Assembly (NCBI GenBank): GCA_018649725.1
Contig: JABIHH010000048.1
Coordinates: forward strand, 1 to 58,404
From: Rhodospirillaceae bacterium
GTDB lineage: Bacteria; Pseudomonadota; Alphaproteobacteria; Rhodospirillales; UBA2165
DNA length: 58,404 nucleotides
Direction of reading: 5' to 3'
The position numbers and the translations under genes are program-made. Positions 1 to 8,382 of this stretch are shown here, piece by piece. Each line of letters begins with the position of its first letter. Position 1 is the first letter of the stretch. The notes under the pieces are model-generated. The model searched no databases. It had not been told where the DNA came from and worked only from the letters and a program-made list of their open reading frames with translations.

Positions 1-1
1 C

Positions 2-928
2 GACACGGTACAGCGCCCAGGCGGTGATGCGGCCGTGGTGCGGGTGCAAGATACCGAGAAGGGCCTCGCCATCACGACGGATTGCACGCCGCGCTATTGT
101 TTGGCGGATCCGGTTGAGGGCGGCAAACAGGCGGTGGCCGAGACGTGGCGAAACCTAACCGCTGTCGGTGCCAGACCGCTTGCCATTACCGACAATATGA
201 ATTTTGGCAATCCTGAAAAACCCGAGATCATGGGTCAGTTTGTTGGTGCCATCGAAGGTATTCGGGATGCCTGCAACGCGCTTGATTACCCGGTCGTTTC
301 CGGCAATGTCTCGCTTTATAACGAGACCGCCGGGCAAGCAATCCTGCCAACACCGGCGATTGGTGCCATCGGCATCATGCCGAATTATAGAAAATCCATC
401 GGTGTGGCGTTCCAAGGTGAAGGCGAAAGTATTCTTTTAATTGGCGACACCAAGGGCCATCTCGGCCAGTCGATTTACCTGCGTGAGATTGACGGGCGAG
501 AAGAAGGTATGCCACCACATGTTGATTTAACGATTGAGCGCCGCAATGGCGATTGTGTCAGAAGCCTTATTGAAGCCGGTGATGTGACAGCCTGTCATGA
601 TTTATCTGATGGGGGTCTGTTGGTGGCTGTGGCCGAAATGGCGATGGCATCTACTGGGGCGTCAGCTATTGGCGCTGAGATTGCTGATCTCTCTGGCGAT
701 GTCCCGCTTCACGCCTGGGCTTACGGCGAAGACCAAGCCCGCTATTTGGTGACGACCACGGATGCTGCTAAGATCATCGCAGCTTGTGAGGCGGCAGATG
801 TACCGGTCGCCGAGCTCGGCACCACCGGCGGTGCCACATTAAGCATTGCTGGCGAAACAATCGCGGTGGCTGAGCTCAAAGAGGCCCATGAGAGCTGGTT
901 GCCGAATTATATGGCGGCGGCAGAGTAA
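2..928 (+). CDS. purL: Phosphoribosylformylglycinamidine synthase subunit PurL, 3' part
   Basis: PurL makes formylglycinamidine ribonucleotide from FGAR, ATP and glutamine-derived ammonia, the fourth step of purine synthesis in the cytosol. The frame is open from base 2, so the window cuts the gene; about 308 C-terminal residues remain. Visible family motifs are QRPGGDAAVVRV at the left edge, GNVSLYNET in the middle and DLSDGGLLVAVAEMAM, part of the AIR-synthase-related C-terminal domain. The layout fits the short PurL (about 740 residues) that works with separate PurS and PurQ, as in Alphaproteobacteria; those partners lie outside the window. The next gene, bolA, starts 120 bases downstream. 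No terminator is obvious after the stop. Identification is firm; the true start is not visible. Confidence 0.96.
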   Translation, partial: DTVQRPGGDAAVVRVQDTEKGLAITTDCTPRYCLADPVEGGKQAVAETWRNLTAVGARPLAITDNMNFGNPEKPEIMGQFVGAIEGIRDACNALDYPVVSGNVSLYNETAGQAILPTPAIGAIGIMPNYRKSIGVAFQGEGESILLIGDTKGHLGQSIYLREIDGREEGMPPHVDLTIERRNGDCVRSLIEAGDVTACHDLSDGGLLVAVAEMAMASTGASAIGAEIADLSGDVPLHAWAYGEDQARYLVTTTDAAKIIAACEAADVPVAELGTTGGATLSIAGETIAVAELKEAHESWLPNYMAAAE

Positions 929-1048
929 ATTCGGCGGCTCTTGAATTTCGCTAATAAAAAGCTATATCCCTATGTATATTAGGGGCGAAATATTAATTTT
1001 TATCGGCTAAAACAGCCGCATATATAAGTAGTTGAAGGATACTAATCG

Positions 1049-1288
1049 ATGGCAATGGATGTTGCAGAGATTGAACGACTGATCAAAGAAGGCTTGCCGG
1101 ATGCCCAAATCCACATTGAGGATTTGCGCGGTGATGGGGATCATTATGCGGCTTATGTCGCCTCCAAAGCATTTGAAGGTCTGTCCCGCGTCAAGCAGCA
1201 TCAAATGGTTTATGCCGCTTTGCAGGGGAAAATGGGCACCGATCTTCATGCTCTGGCCTTGCAAACATCCGTTCCGGAAGCTACTTAA
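1049..1288 (+). CDS. bolA: BolA family iron-sulfur regulator
   Basis: This is a 79-residue BolA protein. BolA proteins form heterodimers with monothiol CGFS glutaredoxins and bind or traffic [2Fe-2S] clusters in the cytosol. The whole protein is one BolA domain, with the family's C-terminal pattern (RVKQHQMVYAAL, giving the conserved His and the VYAAL helix). Length is typical of the short BolA type. The gene is 30 bases upstream of grxD, its usual partner, and the two are very probably co-transcribed and end at the same terminator. The start is ATG at 1049; a second ATG two codons later cannot be excluded. Confidence 0.93.
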   Translation: MAMDVAEIERLIKEGLPDAQIHIEDLRGDGDHYAAYVASKAFEGLSRVKQHQMVYAALQGKMGTDLHALALQTSVPEAT

Positions 1289-1318
1289 GCCACACAATCT
1301 AGAGTTAAAGGAAGAAAA

Positions 1319-1663
1319 ATGAACGACAATCCAGTATTTGAGCGGATTCAATCCGAGATCAATGATAGCCCGGTGACTTTGTTTATGAAGGGTACACCGA
1401 TGTTCCCACAATGCGGATTTTCATCTGCCGTGGTCCAGGCATTGACCATGATGGGCGTTAAGTTCAAAGGCGTTGATGTCTTGGCCGATATAGATATACG
1501 CGAAGGCGTTAAGCAGTATTCACAATGGCCAACCATTCCGCAACTTTATGTCAAAGGCGAGTTTGTTGGCGGTTGCGATATCATTCGCGAAATGTATGAA
1601 ACCGGCGAGTTGGAAAAACTATTCGACGAAAACGGTATTGAGCATCAACCCGTTCAGCAATAA
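1319..1663 (+). CDS. grxD: Monothiol glutaredoxin, Grx4/GrxD family
   Basis: This 114-residue monothiol glutaredoxin carries the diagnostic CGFS active site at residues 32-35, preceded by the glutathione-contacting KGTP (24-27). The later WPTIPQLYVKGEFVGGCDI segment gives the cis-Pro and the second glutathione site. CGFS glutaredoxins hold a bridging [2Fe-2S] cluster and deliver it to apo-proteins. Pairing with bolA immediately upstream is the classic arrangement for Grx-BolA cluster complexes. A purine-rich AGGAAGAAAA stretch just before the ATG serves as ribosome-binding site. The gene is followed by a rho-independent terminator. Confidence 0.96.
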   Translation: MNDNPVFERIQSEINDSPVTLFMKGTPMFPQCGFSSAVVQALTMMGVKFKGVDVLADIDIREGVKQYSQWPTIPQLYVKGEFVGGCDIIREMYETGELEKLFDENGIEHQPVQQ

Positions 1664-1687
1664 TTCACGCTGCTCAGAATTTGAAAG

Positions 1688-1717
1688 AACGGCTCTCTAA
1701 CTGAGGGCCGTTTTTTT
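1688..1717 (+). terminator. Rho-independent terminator after grxD
   Basis: An AACGGCTCT / AGGGCCGTT stem with one mismatch and a short loop is followed by seven Ts. It lies 25 bases after the grxD stop codon and ends the bolA-grxD unit. Confidence 0.88.
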
Positions 1718-1814
1718 GTGCCTATTTAATTTGGATTTGATGCTCATCATACTTATCTGATAAACACTCAATTAAATTTTGTTTCCTTATTTTCCTATTC
1801 AGAGGTGTCCCAAA

Positions 1815-1988
1815 ATGAAATTTTCAAAACTCCCCATCCTGTTTGCCGTGTTGGCCGTTTTCGCCCTCGGCGCTTGTTCACCAGAAGTTGGTAGCGAAGA
1901 ATGGTGCGCAGAGCTCAAAGAAAAAAGCAAAGCTGATTGGACTGCAACCGAAGCCAAAGATTACGCGAAGCATTGCATCCTCAAATAA
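1815..1988 (+). CDS. Small DUF3012-type lipoprotein
   Basis: This encodes a 57-residue protein with a lipoprotein signal: a lysine-containing N-terminus, a hydrophobic core and a lipobox (LGAC) with the acylated Cys at residue 21. The mature part, beginning CSPEVGSEEWC and ending WTATEAKDYAKHC, matches the pattern of the DUF3012 family of short secreted lipoproteins, whose function is unknown. The mature protein has three cysteines, two of which could form a disulfide. I chose the ATG at 1815 rather than an upstream in-frame codon because it starts exactly at the signal peptide and has an AGAGGT Shine-Dalgarno sequence in front. It is monocistronic, flanked by terminators. Confidence 0.8.
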   Translation: MKFSKLPILFAVLAVFALGACSPEVGSEEWCAELKEKSKADWTATEAKDYAKHCILK

Positions 1989-2005
1989 ACTTATTTGCTC
2001 AAAGA

Positions 2006-2038
2006 AAAAGCCGCTCAGTTATATGAGCGGCTTTTTTT
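2006..2038. terminator. Bidirectional terminator between the DUF3012 gene and the FAH gene
   Basis: A perfect AAGCCGCTCA / TGAGCGGCTT hairpin has an A-rich left flank and a T-run on the right, so it can terminate both the rightward lipoprotein gene and the leftward FAH-family gene. Confidence 0.88.
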
Positions 2039-2057
2039 ATTGAATTTTCTTTTAAGT

Positions 2058-2969
2058 TTACTGACCCTGAACAATCGGATTGCAGAGCTCGCCGATATTC
2101 TCGACTTCAAGTTTGACGTCATCACCGGGCTTAAAGAACACGCCGCGGAAGAAGCCGACACCGGCGCAGGTGCCGGTGGCGATAATGTCGCCGGGGCGCA
2201 GCGGCACTTGTTTGGTCAGTGAGACAATCAGCTCGGCGATCGAGAAAACCATACCGTTGGTATTACCTTCCTGCATCACTTCGCCGCTGACCGTGGTCTT
2301 GAGGCTGAGATTTTGCGGATCGGCAATTTGGCTGGCAGGGATAACCCAAGGGCCCATTGGGGCAGAGGTGTCGAATGATTTATGGCGGAACCAGTCCATG
2401 CCGAAATTCCAATCGGTGCGGCGACCGACATCGCGGGCCGAGACGTCATTGAAGATCGTATAGCCGGCAATAATATCCATCGCATTGTCGAGATTCAGGT
2501 GATGACCCTCATGGCCGATAACGGCGGCAAGCTCAACCTCCCAGTCATATTTCTGCGAATAGTCTTTTGGCAGCCGGATCTCATCATTTGGCCCGATGAT
2601 GGCACCATTTGATTTTAAGAAGAACAGCGGCTCAATGGCGCTTTTATCAATCGTGTTGCCCATTTCTTCGGCGTGGTCATAGTAATTGGCACCGGCGCAA
2701 TACATCGTGCCGGGATTGCTGAAAGGAGCTGCGAGATCGGCATCTGCCAAGGCATGCGCCCGGGTCGACGGGCTATTTGCGATTTTCGTGAGGATCGGCT
2801 CTAAATCAGCCCAGCGGCGGATTGCCGTATCAAGGCTCGAGCCGTCAATGCCGGAATCCGGTGCATGAAAAGCGACTTCAGACGCCAGGTTAAAAATCGA
2901 TCCGTCAACTTCGATGCCGGCTTTGACGGCACCGTCATCTTTGTATGAAAGGAGTTTATAGTCAGACAT
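2058..2969 (-). CDS. Fumarylacetoacetate hydrolase family protein
   Basis: This 303-residue member of the FAH superfamily hydrolyses C-C bonds or decarboxylates/isomerises 2-oxo acids with a divalent metal. The metal-binding acidic residues are recognisable in YDWEVELAAVIG (two Glu) and the following NDVSARD (Asp), and the family's GDIIATGTCAGVG is near the C-terminus. The substrate cannot be told from sequence; relatives act in aromatic or sugar-acid catabolism, and some are oxaloacetate decarboxylases. The start is the ATG ending at 2969, preceded on the minus strand by GGGGAA. It lies 83 bases downstream of the NDH-2-like gene on the same strand and is probably co-transcribed with it. Confidence 0.9.
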   Translation of the reverse strand: MSDYKLLSYKDDGAVKAGIEVDGSIFNLASEVAFHAPDSGIDGSSLDTAIRRWADLEPILTKIANSPSTRAHALADADLAAPFSNPGTMYCAGANYYDHAEEMGNTIDKSAIEPLFFLKSNGAIIGPNDEIRLPKDYSQKYDWEVELAAVIGHEGHHLNLDNAMDIIAGYTIFNDVSARDVGRRTDWNFGMDWFRHKSFDTSAPMGPWVIPASQIADPQNLSLKTTVSGEVMQEGNTNGMVFSIAELIVSLTKQVPLRPGDIIATGTCAGVGFFRGVFFKPGDDVKLEVENIGELCNPIVQGQ

Positions 2970-3052
2970 GTTTGGTTCCCCGAAATAAAAATAAAATAGT
3001 AATGTTAAGATTGGCAGGACCATAGCAATCGAAATCCGCCAACAAAAGCGGG

Positions 3053-4264
3053 TTATTCTCGACTGTCCGCCCATTGGGCATCGATATGGGAATGAGCCAG
3101 GATATTCTCCGCACTTCCTGCCGGTGGATAGATCCTGTTTTCATTTATATTCTTCTTGAGTGCTTTGGCTTCGTCGCCGGTCTTCTCAACTTGGCGGTCC
3201 CAGCCCTTGGTTAACAGGCCGCCTGACAAGCCAAGATCAATACAGGTTAAATAGTTGGGCTGACTGAATTTACGGTGGGGCAGCCCGAGCATCGAGTGAG
3301 CTGCATTGTAGCCGGCATGCGCCCCCATCGGCATGGCGTGCTGGCACGACATTAATGTCACGTGATCCGCATCGGTGGCAGCTGCTGCAATATCGCCGGC
3401 CGCAAAAATATTTTTGATGCCTTTAACTCTGAGTGAATCGTCAACGATCAGTCGACCGAGATCGTCTTTATCAACATCAAACAAATCTGCGAGCGGATTG
3501 GCTTGAAGCCCCGCCGTGACAATGACGCTCGCCGTTTCTATTTGCTCGCCATCCGCCAAGGTGACGGAAGTTCGGCTAACTTCTGTGATCGTTTGACCCA
3601 GTTTGACCGTCACATTGGCCTCCTGCAGCGCCTGTTCATAGACCGCTTGGGCGTTGCTTTCGGGTGTTGGACCAATGTGATTGGCTTGGTCAATTAAAAC
3701 GATCTCGATATTGCCAGCGGTTTCGGCGTTGCTGTGGGCGGCAATGCGGCTCCTAAGCTCGGTCGCAAGCTCGATGCCGGTGATACCTGCGCCCAAAATA
3801 ACAAAGCAATTGTGGCCCGCCATATCCGGCAAACGGGCGGCTTTCAACACGTGATTATCAAATTCGATGGCCGCTTCATAGCTATCAATATTAAAGCTGT
3901 GCTCGGCCAGGCCCGGAACAGGGGGTGTCTTAACGACGCTTCCTGCGGCGACAACAAGCTGATTATAATTGACGGAAATTTCTAACAGCGGGGATTTATT
4001 AATTGCCACTCTCTTATTTGAGGGATCAATCTCGCTCACAATTCCTTGGATAAAATTAATGCCAAGCGGTTCCAGGATCGGCTCCAGAGCAACCTTCATT
4101 GCGGCTGGATCGTTCTGATAGAGGCGGGGGCGAATAACCAAACTGTCATTTTGCGAGATAAGTGATATTTGTATGTCGCCGTTATGCTCTTTATTTTCAT
4201 AGGCCGCACTCAAAGCCGCCTTTAAGCCGGCAAATCCACCGCCAATGATGACCAATTCACTCAT
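3053..4264 (-). CDS. NAD(P)/FAD-dependent oxidoreductase, NDH-2-like
   Basis: This is a 403-residue flavoprotein of the pyridine nucleotide-disulfide oxidoreductase fold. The N-terminus has the FAD dinucleotide-binding GGGFAGLKAAL; a second Rossmann motif, ILGAGITGIELATEL, binds NAD(P)H near residue 165; NIFAAGDIA near residue 300 is the late FAD-contacting motif. The overall arrangement resembles type II NADH dehydrogenases, which pass electrons from NADH to quinone at the inner membrane face. No transmembrane segment is obvious, and the C-terminus is not clearly the amphipathic membrane anchor of true NDH-2, so a soluble oxidoreductase is also possible. It heads a likely two-gene operon with the FAH-family gene. 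Confidence 0.82.
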   Translation of the reverse strand: MSELVIIGGGFAGLKAALSAAYENKEHNGDIQISLISQNDSLVIRPRLYQNDPAAMKVALEPILEPLGINFIQGIVSEIDPSNKRVAINKSPLLEISVNYNQLVVAAGSVVKTPPVPGLAEHSFNIDSYEAAIEFDNHVLKAARLPDMAGHNCFVILGAGITGIELATELRSRIAAHSNAETAGNIEIVLIDQANHIGPTPESNAQAVYEQALQEANVTVKLGQTITEVSRTSVTLADGEQIETASVIVTAGLQANPLADLFDVDKDDLGRLIVDDSLRVKGIKNIFAAGDIAAAATDADHVTLMSCQHAMPMGAHAGYNAAHSMLGLPHRKFSQPNYLTCIDLGLSGGLLTKGWDRQVEKTGDEAKALKKNINENRIYPPAGSAENILAHSHIDAQWADSRE

Positions 4265-4312
4265 GATCTGCCCCTTTGTTCAGTGCTTGATTATAACGCT
4301 CCATAGTAAAGC

Positions 4313-4350
4313 ACAAAAAAAAGCCGCTCAAACAATGAACGGCTTCTTTT
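4313..4350 (-). terminator. Rho-independent terminator after rpsD
   Basis: On the minus strand an AAGCCGTTCA / TGAGCGGCTT hairpin, with one G-U pair, is followed by eight Ts. It lies 20 bases beyond the rpsD stop codon. Confidence 0.88.
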
Positions 4351-4369
4351 AATGCGATTTTCCCAAAAT

Positions 4370-4984
4370 TTAGCGGGAATAAAATTCGATCACGAGGTTT
4401 GGTTCCATTTGTACCGGATAAGGTACATCGGCTAGACCTGGCTGGCGGGTGTAGGAGCCTTTGCATTTGGCGGGATCTACATCCATGTAATCTGGAATTT
4501 CGCGCTCTTGTGAGGCGATGGCTTCCATAACCAATGGCAAATCGCGTGATTTTTCTTTCACTTCAATGACGTCGCCATCTTTAACCTTATAAGAAGGGAT
4601 GTTGACGCGAATGCCGTTTACCCGAATGTGGCCGTGGTTGATGAATTGGCGGGCTGAGAAAACGGTTGGCACAAATTTCATTCGGTAGATCACTGCATCA
4701 AGGCGGCGCTCAAGAATACCGATGAGATTTTCCGATGTATCGCCTTTGCGGCGGACAGCTTCTTTGTAATAGCCACGGAACTGTTTTTCGGAAACGTTAC
4801 CGTAATAGCCTTTGAGCTTCTGCTTGGCTTGCAATTGCAGGCCATAATCAGACGGCTTCTTGCGGCGCTGGCCATGCAGGCCCGGGCCATATTCACGGGT
4901 ATTGAAAGGTGATTTAGGTCGACCCCACAAATTACAGCGGAGGCGACGGTCGATTTTATATTTCGACCGAATACGCTTTGTCAT
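4370..4984 (-). CDS. rpsD: 30S ribosomal protein S4
   Basis: This is uS4, a primary 16S rRNA-binding protein that nucleates small-subunit assembly and helps unwind mRNA at the entry channel. It is 204 residues, the usual size. The C-terminal half carries the S4 RNA-binding domain ([20 protein letters not shown] and the [20 protein letters not shown] segment). It is a stand-alone gene rather than part of the alpha operon, as is usual in Alphaproteobacteria, with its own promoter upstream and terminator downstream. Confidence 0.98.
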   Translation of the reverse strand: MTKRIRSKYKIDRRLRCNLWGRPKSPFNTREYGPGLHGQRRKKPSDYGLQLQAKQKLKGYYGNVSEKQFRGYYKEAVRRKGDTSENLIGILERRLDAVIYRMKFVPTVFSARQFINHGHIRVNGIRVNIPSYKVKDGDVIEVKEKSRDLPLVMEAIASQEREIPDYMDVDPAKCKGSYTRQPGLADVPYPVQMEPNLVIEFYSR

Positions 4985-5007
4985 ATCTTATTTCTCACTT
5001 TGTTAGT

Positions 5008-5030
5008 GATAGGAAAATGTGTCTCCTATC
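5008..5030 (-). other. Leader hairpin upstream of rpsD
   Basis: A GATAGG / CCTATC stem with an 11-base loop lies in the rpsD 5' untranslated region, 24 bases before the start codon. S4 autoregulates translation through leader structures in several bacteria, but this hairpin is too simple to assign to a known S4-binding fold. Confidence 0.3.
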
Positions 5031-5122
5031 GATTATTCTTGTCCCGGTAGGTCCGACAAATTGTGCAGGACGGAATATCGATCGTTTCAAAGATATTCAC
5101 GTTTCCAGGAATGAAGTTGCGC

Positions 5123-5150
5123 AATATAGGGATTTCGAGGGTGCTGTCAA
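5123..5150 (-). promoter_or_regulatory. Sigma-70-type promoter of rpsD
   Basis: On the minus strand a perfect -35 TTGACA is followed after 16 bases by TATATT, placing the transcription start roughly 130 bases upstream of the rpsD ATG. This is one of the best housekeeping promoter matches in the window, as expected for a ribosomal gene. Confidence 0.7.
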
Positions 5151-5165
5151 CAGCAATTGGGGCTT

Positions 5166-5729
5166 TTAAGAGCTTTCGAGTTCGCTATCCCAATAGAGAA
5201 AATCGCGCCAGCTTTCATGCAGGTAATTTGGCGGAAAAGCGCGCCCGACATCTTGCAGATAGTGATTGCTCGGTTGCACTGGTTTTTTGAGCAGCTGCAT
5301 GCCAGCTTTTTTAACCGATTTATTGGCTTTGCGAAGATTGCAATGGCCGCAAGCGGTCACCACATTGGTCCACTCCGTGCGACCGCCAAGCGAGCGCGGC
5401 ACGACATGATCGAAGGTGAGCTCCTGGGTAGGGAACGGATCGGTGCAATATTGGCAGGAAAACCTGTCTCTCAAAAACACATTAAAGCGCGTAAAAGCGG
5501 GCCGTCTCGATACGTGAACATATTCTTTTAATGAAATGACGCTCGGCAGCTTCATCTCCCAATTGGGGGAGTGAATGGCGTTATCATATTCTGAGACGAC
5601 ATTGACGCGATCAAGAAAAACCGCTTTGACCGAATTTTGCCACGACCAAAGCGACAAAGGGAAGTAATTGAGCGGCCGAAAATCGGCGTTCAACACCAGT
5701 GCAGGACAGCTCTCAAGTGCGGTAGACAC
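5166..5729 (-). CDS. HNH endonuclease
   Basis: This 187-residue protein has a C-terminal HNH domain: a CQYC zinc knuckle, then FDHVVPRSLGG (catalytic His) and WTNVVTACGHCNLRK (Asn plus second CxxC pair). The N-terminal part (ALVLNADFRPLNYFPLSLW) is typical of a conserved proteobacterial HNH family that is usually chromosomal and not tied to restriction systems. Its substrate is unknown; nicking or cleavage of DNA is expected from the domain. No methyltransferase or other defence gene is adjacent. The next gene on the same strand is an esterase 118 bases upstream, so it may have its own promoter. Confidence 0.9.
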   Translation of the reverse strand: MSTALESCPALVLNADFRPLNYFPLSLWSWQNSVKAVFLDRVNVVSEYDNAIHSPNWEMKLPSVISLKEYVHVSRRPAFTRFNVFLRDRFSCQYCTDPFPTQELTFDHVVPRSLGGRTEWTNVVTACGHCNLRKANKSVKKAGMQLLKKPVQPSNHYLQDVGRAFPPNYLHESWRDFLYWDSELESS

Positions 5730-5847
5730 TATGCAAATTCCCTTAAAATCCCCTAGGTTATTTGAGCATAAGGTCTTCTATAAATATTTCAACCGCTTAT
5801 GCGCCATATCAGGTATATAACAAAAAGCTGTACTACGAGATGTAGGG

Positions 5848-6522
5848 CTATTTAAAAATTTTAGTGAGGAAGTCACAGGCGATTTGGATGCCTTCGGCGT
5901 CGATGGAATGACCGAGGCCGGGGCGGATGTGGCCGTCAATATCAACGCCGGCGGCCTGCAGTCTCTCAATCGCGATCGGCTGTTGGTCGGCCGGCACGAG
6001 TTCATCTTGATCCCCATTTACCAGGACCATCGGTGGGCGGCTGGTAATTTCGGCGGCGAGTTCATCTTTGCCGATCAGGCGGCCAGAATAGCCGACAATA
6101 CCGGCAATCTCTTTTTCACGCCTTGTGCCGACAAAAAGCGACATCATGGTGCCTTGTGAAAAGCCGATCAAAGCGAGCCTATCCTCGGTCAGATTATATT
6201 TGGCCAATTGATCATCGATGAATTTATTGAGGATCGGCTCAGCAGAGCGGGCACCGGCCAGCATATCGGCTTCCTCGCGCTGTTGCAGCGAAAACCACTG
6301 ATAGCCGGATTGCATGCCGGGAGGGGCCATGTCGCAAATCTCAGGCGCATTTGGTGAGACAAAGCGGGCGTTCGGTAGAACCTTGGCAAAATAAGGCGCG
6401 AGGCCAATTAGATCAAAGCCGTCCGCGCCCAGTCCATGGACCAAAATAACCAGCTGTTGGGCGTCGCCAGAGGTGTCGGTTGGACCGAATTCGGGGCCCA
6501 CGAGAGAAGGGATATCGCTCAT
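5848..6522 (-). CDS. Alpha/beta hydrolase, carboxylesterase/phospholipase family
   Basis: This 224-residue serine hydrolase belongs to the short carboxylesterase / acyl-protein thioesterase-like family. The HGLGADG oxyanion-hole motif lies near residue 30, the nucleophile elbow GFSQG near residue 118, the acid NGDQDELV and the catalytic histidine GLGHSID at the C-terminus. No signal peptide is present, so it acts in the cytosol on short acyl esters or lysophospholipids. I start it at the ATG ending at 6522, which directly precedes the conserved domain and has an AGAAAGAA ribosome-binding site; a longer frame would add an unrelated hydrophobic stretch that overlaps the promoter of gluQ. It is divergent from gluQ. 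Confidence 0.9.
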   Translation of the reverse strand: MSDIPSLVGPEFGPTDTSGDAQQLVILVHGLGADGFDLIGLAPYFAKVLPNARFVSPNAPEICDMAPPGMQSGYQWFSLQQREEADMLAGARSAEPILNKFIDDQLAKYNLTEDRLALIGFSQGTMMSLFVGTRREKEIAGIVGYSGRLIGKDELAAEITSRPPMVLVNGDQDELVPADQQPIAIERLQAAGVDIDGHIRPGLGHSIDAEGIQIACDFLTKIFK

Positions 6523-6607
6523 CGGAATTCTTTCTGCAATAAAAATTATTGTTTGGAGGACATTAGCGGTATTGCGCCGGAGCCCCAAGCAAAACATAAA
6601 TAGAGTT

Positions 6608-7513
6608 ATGATAAAAAACCCAGCCACAAACACCTCTATCGTCACCCGCTTTGCGCCCAGCCCCTCTGGCCATTTGCATTTGGGACATGCCTATTCGGCA
6701 TGGTTTGCCCAGGCAAATTCCCAGGCCAATGCAGGCGGTGGGCGATTGCTGCTTAGGATTGAGGATATTGATCAAACCCGCTGCCGTCCCGAATTTGAGG
6801 CGGTAGTGTTGGACGATCTTGCCTGGCTCGGTTTAACTTGGGAAGAGCCGGTGCGCCGTCAATCTGATCACATGGCAGACTATGCGGCAGCGCTCAAAAA
6901 ACTCGATGAGATGGGAGTGATCTATCCCTGCTTTTGTACCCGCAAAGAAATTCGGGCCGAGATCAAGCGCATGAATGAAGCGCCGCATGACGCCCCAAAT
7001 AAATCAGTGGGAGACAAGCGCGGCCCGGTTTATCCCGGTACCTGCCGGGTGCTGTATGAGGATGACCGCGATTTGCGGATGGCGGCGGGTGATCCCTACG
7101 CGCTCAGGCTCAACATGCAAAAGGCAATTTATCTGGCGGAGCAAAAGCGCGGTAACCTTACCTGGATAGATCTTGACCAGGGTGAGCAGCGCGCCACACC
7201 TGAAATTTTCGGCGATGTCGTGCTGGCCCGCAAAGACGAGCCGACCAGCTATCATCTTTCGGTCACCGTCGATGACGCCGCCCAAGGGGTTAATCTGATC
7301 ACCCGGGGCGAGGATCTCCGGGATGTCACCCATGTCCATGTGCTGCTTCAGGCGTTGCTTGATTTCGACGTTCCCGATTATCGCTTTCACCATTTGTTGA
7401 CCGACCAAAACGGCAAACGCTTCGCCAAACGTGATAAGTCTTTAACGTTGCAGACATTGCGCGCTGAGGGCAAGACAGTGGAGGACGTTAAAGAGATGGC
7501 GGGTTGGAAATGA
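6608..7513 (+). CDS. gluQ: Glutamyl-Q tRNA(Asp) synthetase
   Basis: GluQRS activates glutamate and attaches it to the queuosine base at position 34 of tRNA(Asp). The 301-residue protein has the class I signature HLGH in FAPSPSGHLHLGHAYSAW, a zinc-binding CFCTRKEI ... YPGTCR region, and a KMSKS-like KRFAKRDKS near residue 275. It ends soon after this motif, lacking the anticodon-binding domain of full glutamyl-tRNA synthetases, which is the defining difference. The start is the ATG at 6608; the frame is open further upstream, but that part overlaps the divergent esterase and is not family-like. Its stop overlaps the next gene's ATG (ATGA). Confidence 0.94.
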   Translation: MIKNPATNTSIVTRFAPSPSGHLHLGHAYSAWFAQANSQANAGGGRLLLRIEDIDQTRCRPEFEAVVLDDLAWLGLTWEEPVRRQSDHMADYAAALKKLDEMGVIYPCFCTRKEIRAEIKRMNEAPHDAPNKSVGDKRGPVYPGTCRVLYEDDRDLRMAAGDPYALRLNMQKAIYLAEQKRGNLTWIDLDQGEQRATPEIFGDVVLARKDEPTSYHLSVTVDDAAQGVNLITRGEDLRDVTHVHVLLQALLDFDVPDYRFHHLLTDQNGKRFAKRDKSLTLQTLRAEGKTVEDVKEMAGWK

Positions 7514-8382
7514 GAGCATTGCTGAGCTTCGTCATTGTGGCGTTCATGGTTAACAGTGTTGCTGCCGAACCGTTCAAAAACATTCGCATCGGTGATCAAG
7601 ATGGTTTTGGGTTTACCAAAACCAAAGGTCTGTTGCGGCCTGCTTTGCGCAACAGTCTCGGCTTTGACTTTGAAGGTAAGCCCCGCCGTTCGCCCAACAG
7701 CAAATGGGCCGATACCAATGGTGATGGCGTGTTACGCCAAGGCGAGTTTTTGCCCGATCTCGATGGTGATGGCCGGGTCGCGTGGTTTGCGGGAGATGAT
7801 TTTGACAATCGTGCGCCTGAAGAAATGGTCGATCGCAATCATGCCTGTCGCGGCTGTTTGGCGATCGGCGACGGCACAAAAGGCTCAATCTGGACCGACC
7901 TCGCACTCTCGACCGGAGCCAGTGGTTACAATTGGCCGGATGCCGGCCCGGAGCGGCCCAATAATGCAACTTTCGTTTTTGATTTTACCGTTAAAGGCGA
8001 CCAGATCGCGGCGGGCTCGTTGATTTTTTTCAATCTGGTATACGGCGACTATGACATTATCCCCGCCATCGTCGGCGTTGAATTCGCTCATGCCAAGCCA
8101 CGCGTGCTGGAGATTGAAAATATCGGCCCCGATGATGGTCTCATCCAAGCCCGCTCGGCGGTGCTTAATTTTAAAGAAGTGTTCACTGCTGACGATCAAG
8201 GCAACTGGCACGGGCTTGTACAGGTTGTCTTCGATGCGCCTCTAGAGCCCTACACTGCGTTTGATTTTGTTGAACTTAGCTTGTTCCAGATTGCCGAGGC
8301 ACCGGGGCGGGAATTTGACGTGGTGTTGAAAACCACAGAGGCAACGCCGTTTATAATGTGGCCAAGTGATCAGCGGCATTGA
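7510..8382 (+). CDS. Exported protein with EF-hand-like motifs, function unknown
   Basis: This 290-residue protein begins with a signal peptide (hydrophobic LLSFVIVAFMVNSVAA, cleavage after AA). Residues about 60-95 contain two calcium-binding-like loops, DTNGDGVLRQGEF and DLDGDGRVAWF, the first matching an EF-hand DxNxDGxxxxxE loop. A CRGC motif follows. The C-terminal half looks beta-rich and resembles no family I can name. The ATG at 7510 overlaps the gluQ stop as ATGA, implying translational coupling; a TTG two codons earlier is less likely. It is probably periplasmic or surface-exposed. The 3' end overlaps the convergent helicase gene by 32 bases. Confidence 0.72.
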   Translation: MRALLSFVIVAFMVNSVAAEPFKNIRIGDQDGFGFTKTKGLLRPALRNSLGFDFEGKPRRSPNSKWADTNGDGVLRQGEFLPDLDGDGRVAWFAGDDFDNRAPEEMVDRNHACRGCLAIGDGTKGSIWTDLALSTGASGYNWPDAGPERPNNATFVFDFTVKGDQIAAGSLIFFNLVYGDYDIIPAIVGVEFAHAKPRVLEIENIGPDDGLIQARSAVLNFKEVFTADDQGNWHGLVQVVFDAPLEPYTAFDFVELSLFQIAEAPGREFDVVLKTTEATPFIMWPSDQRH

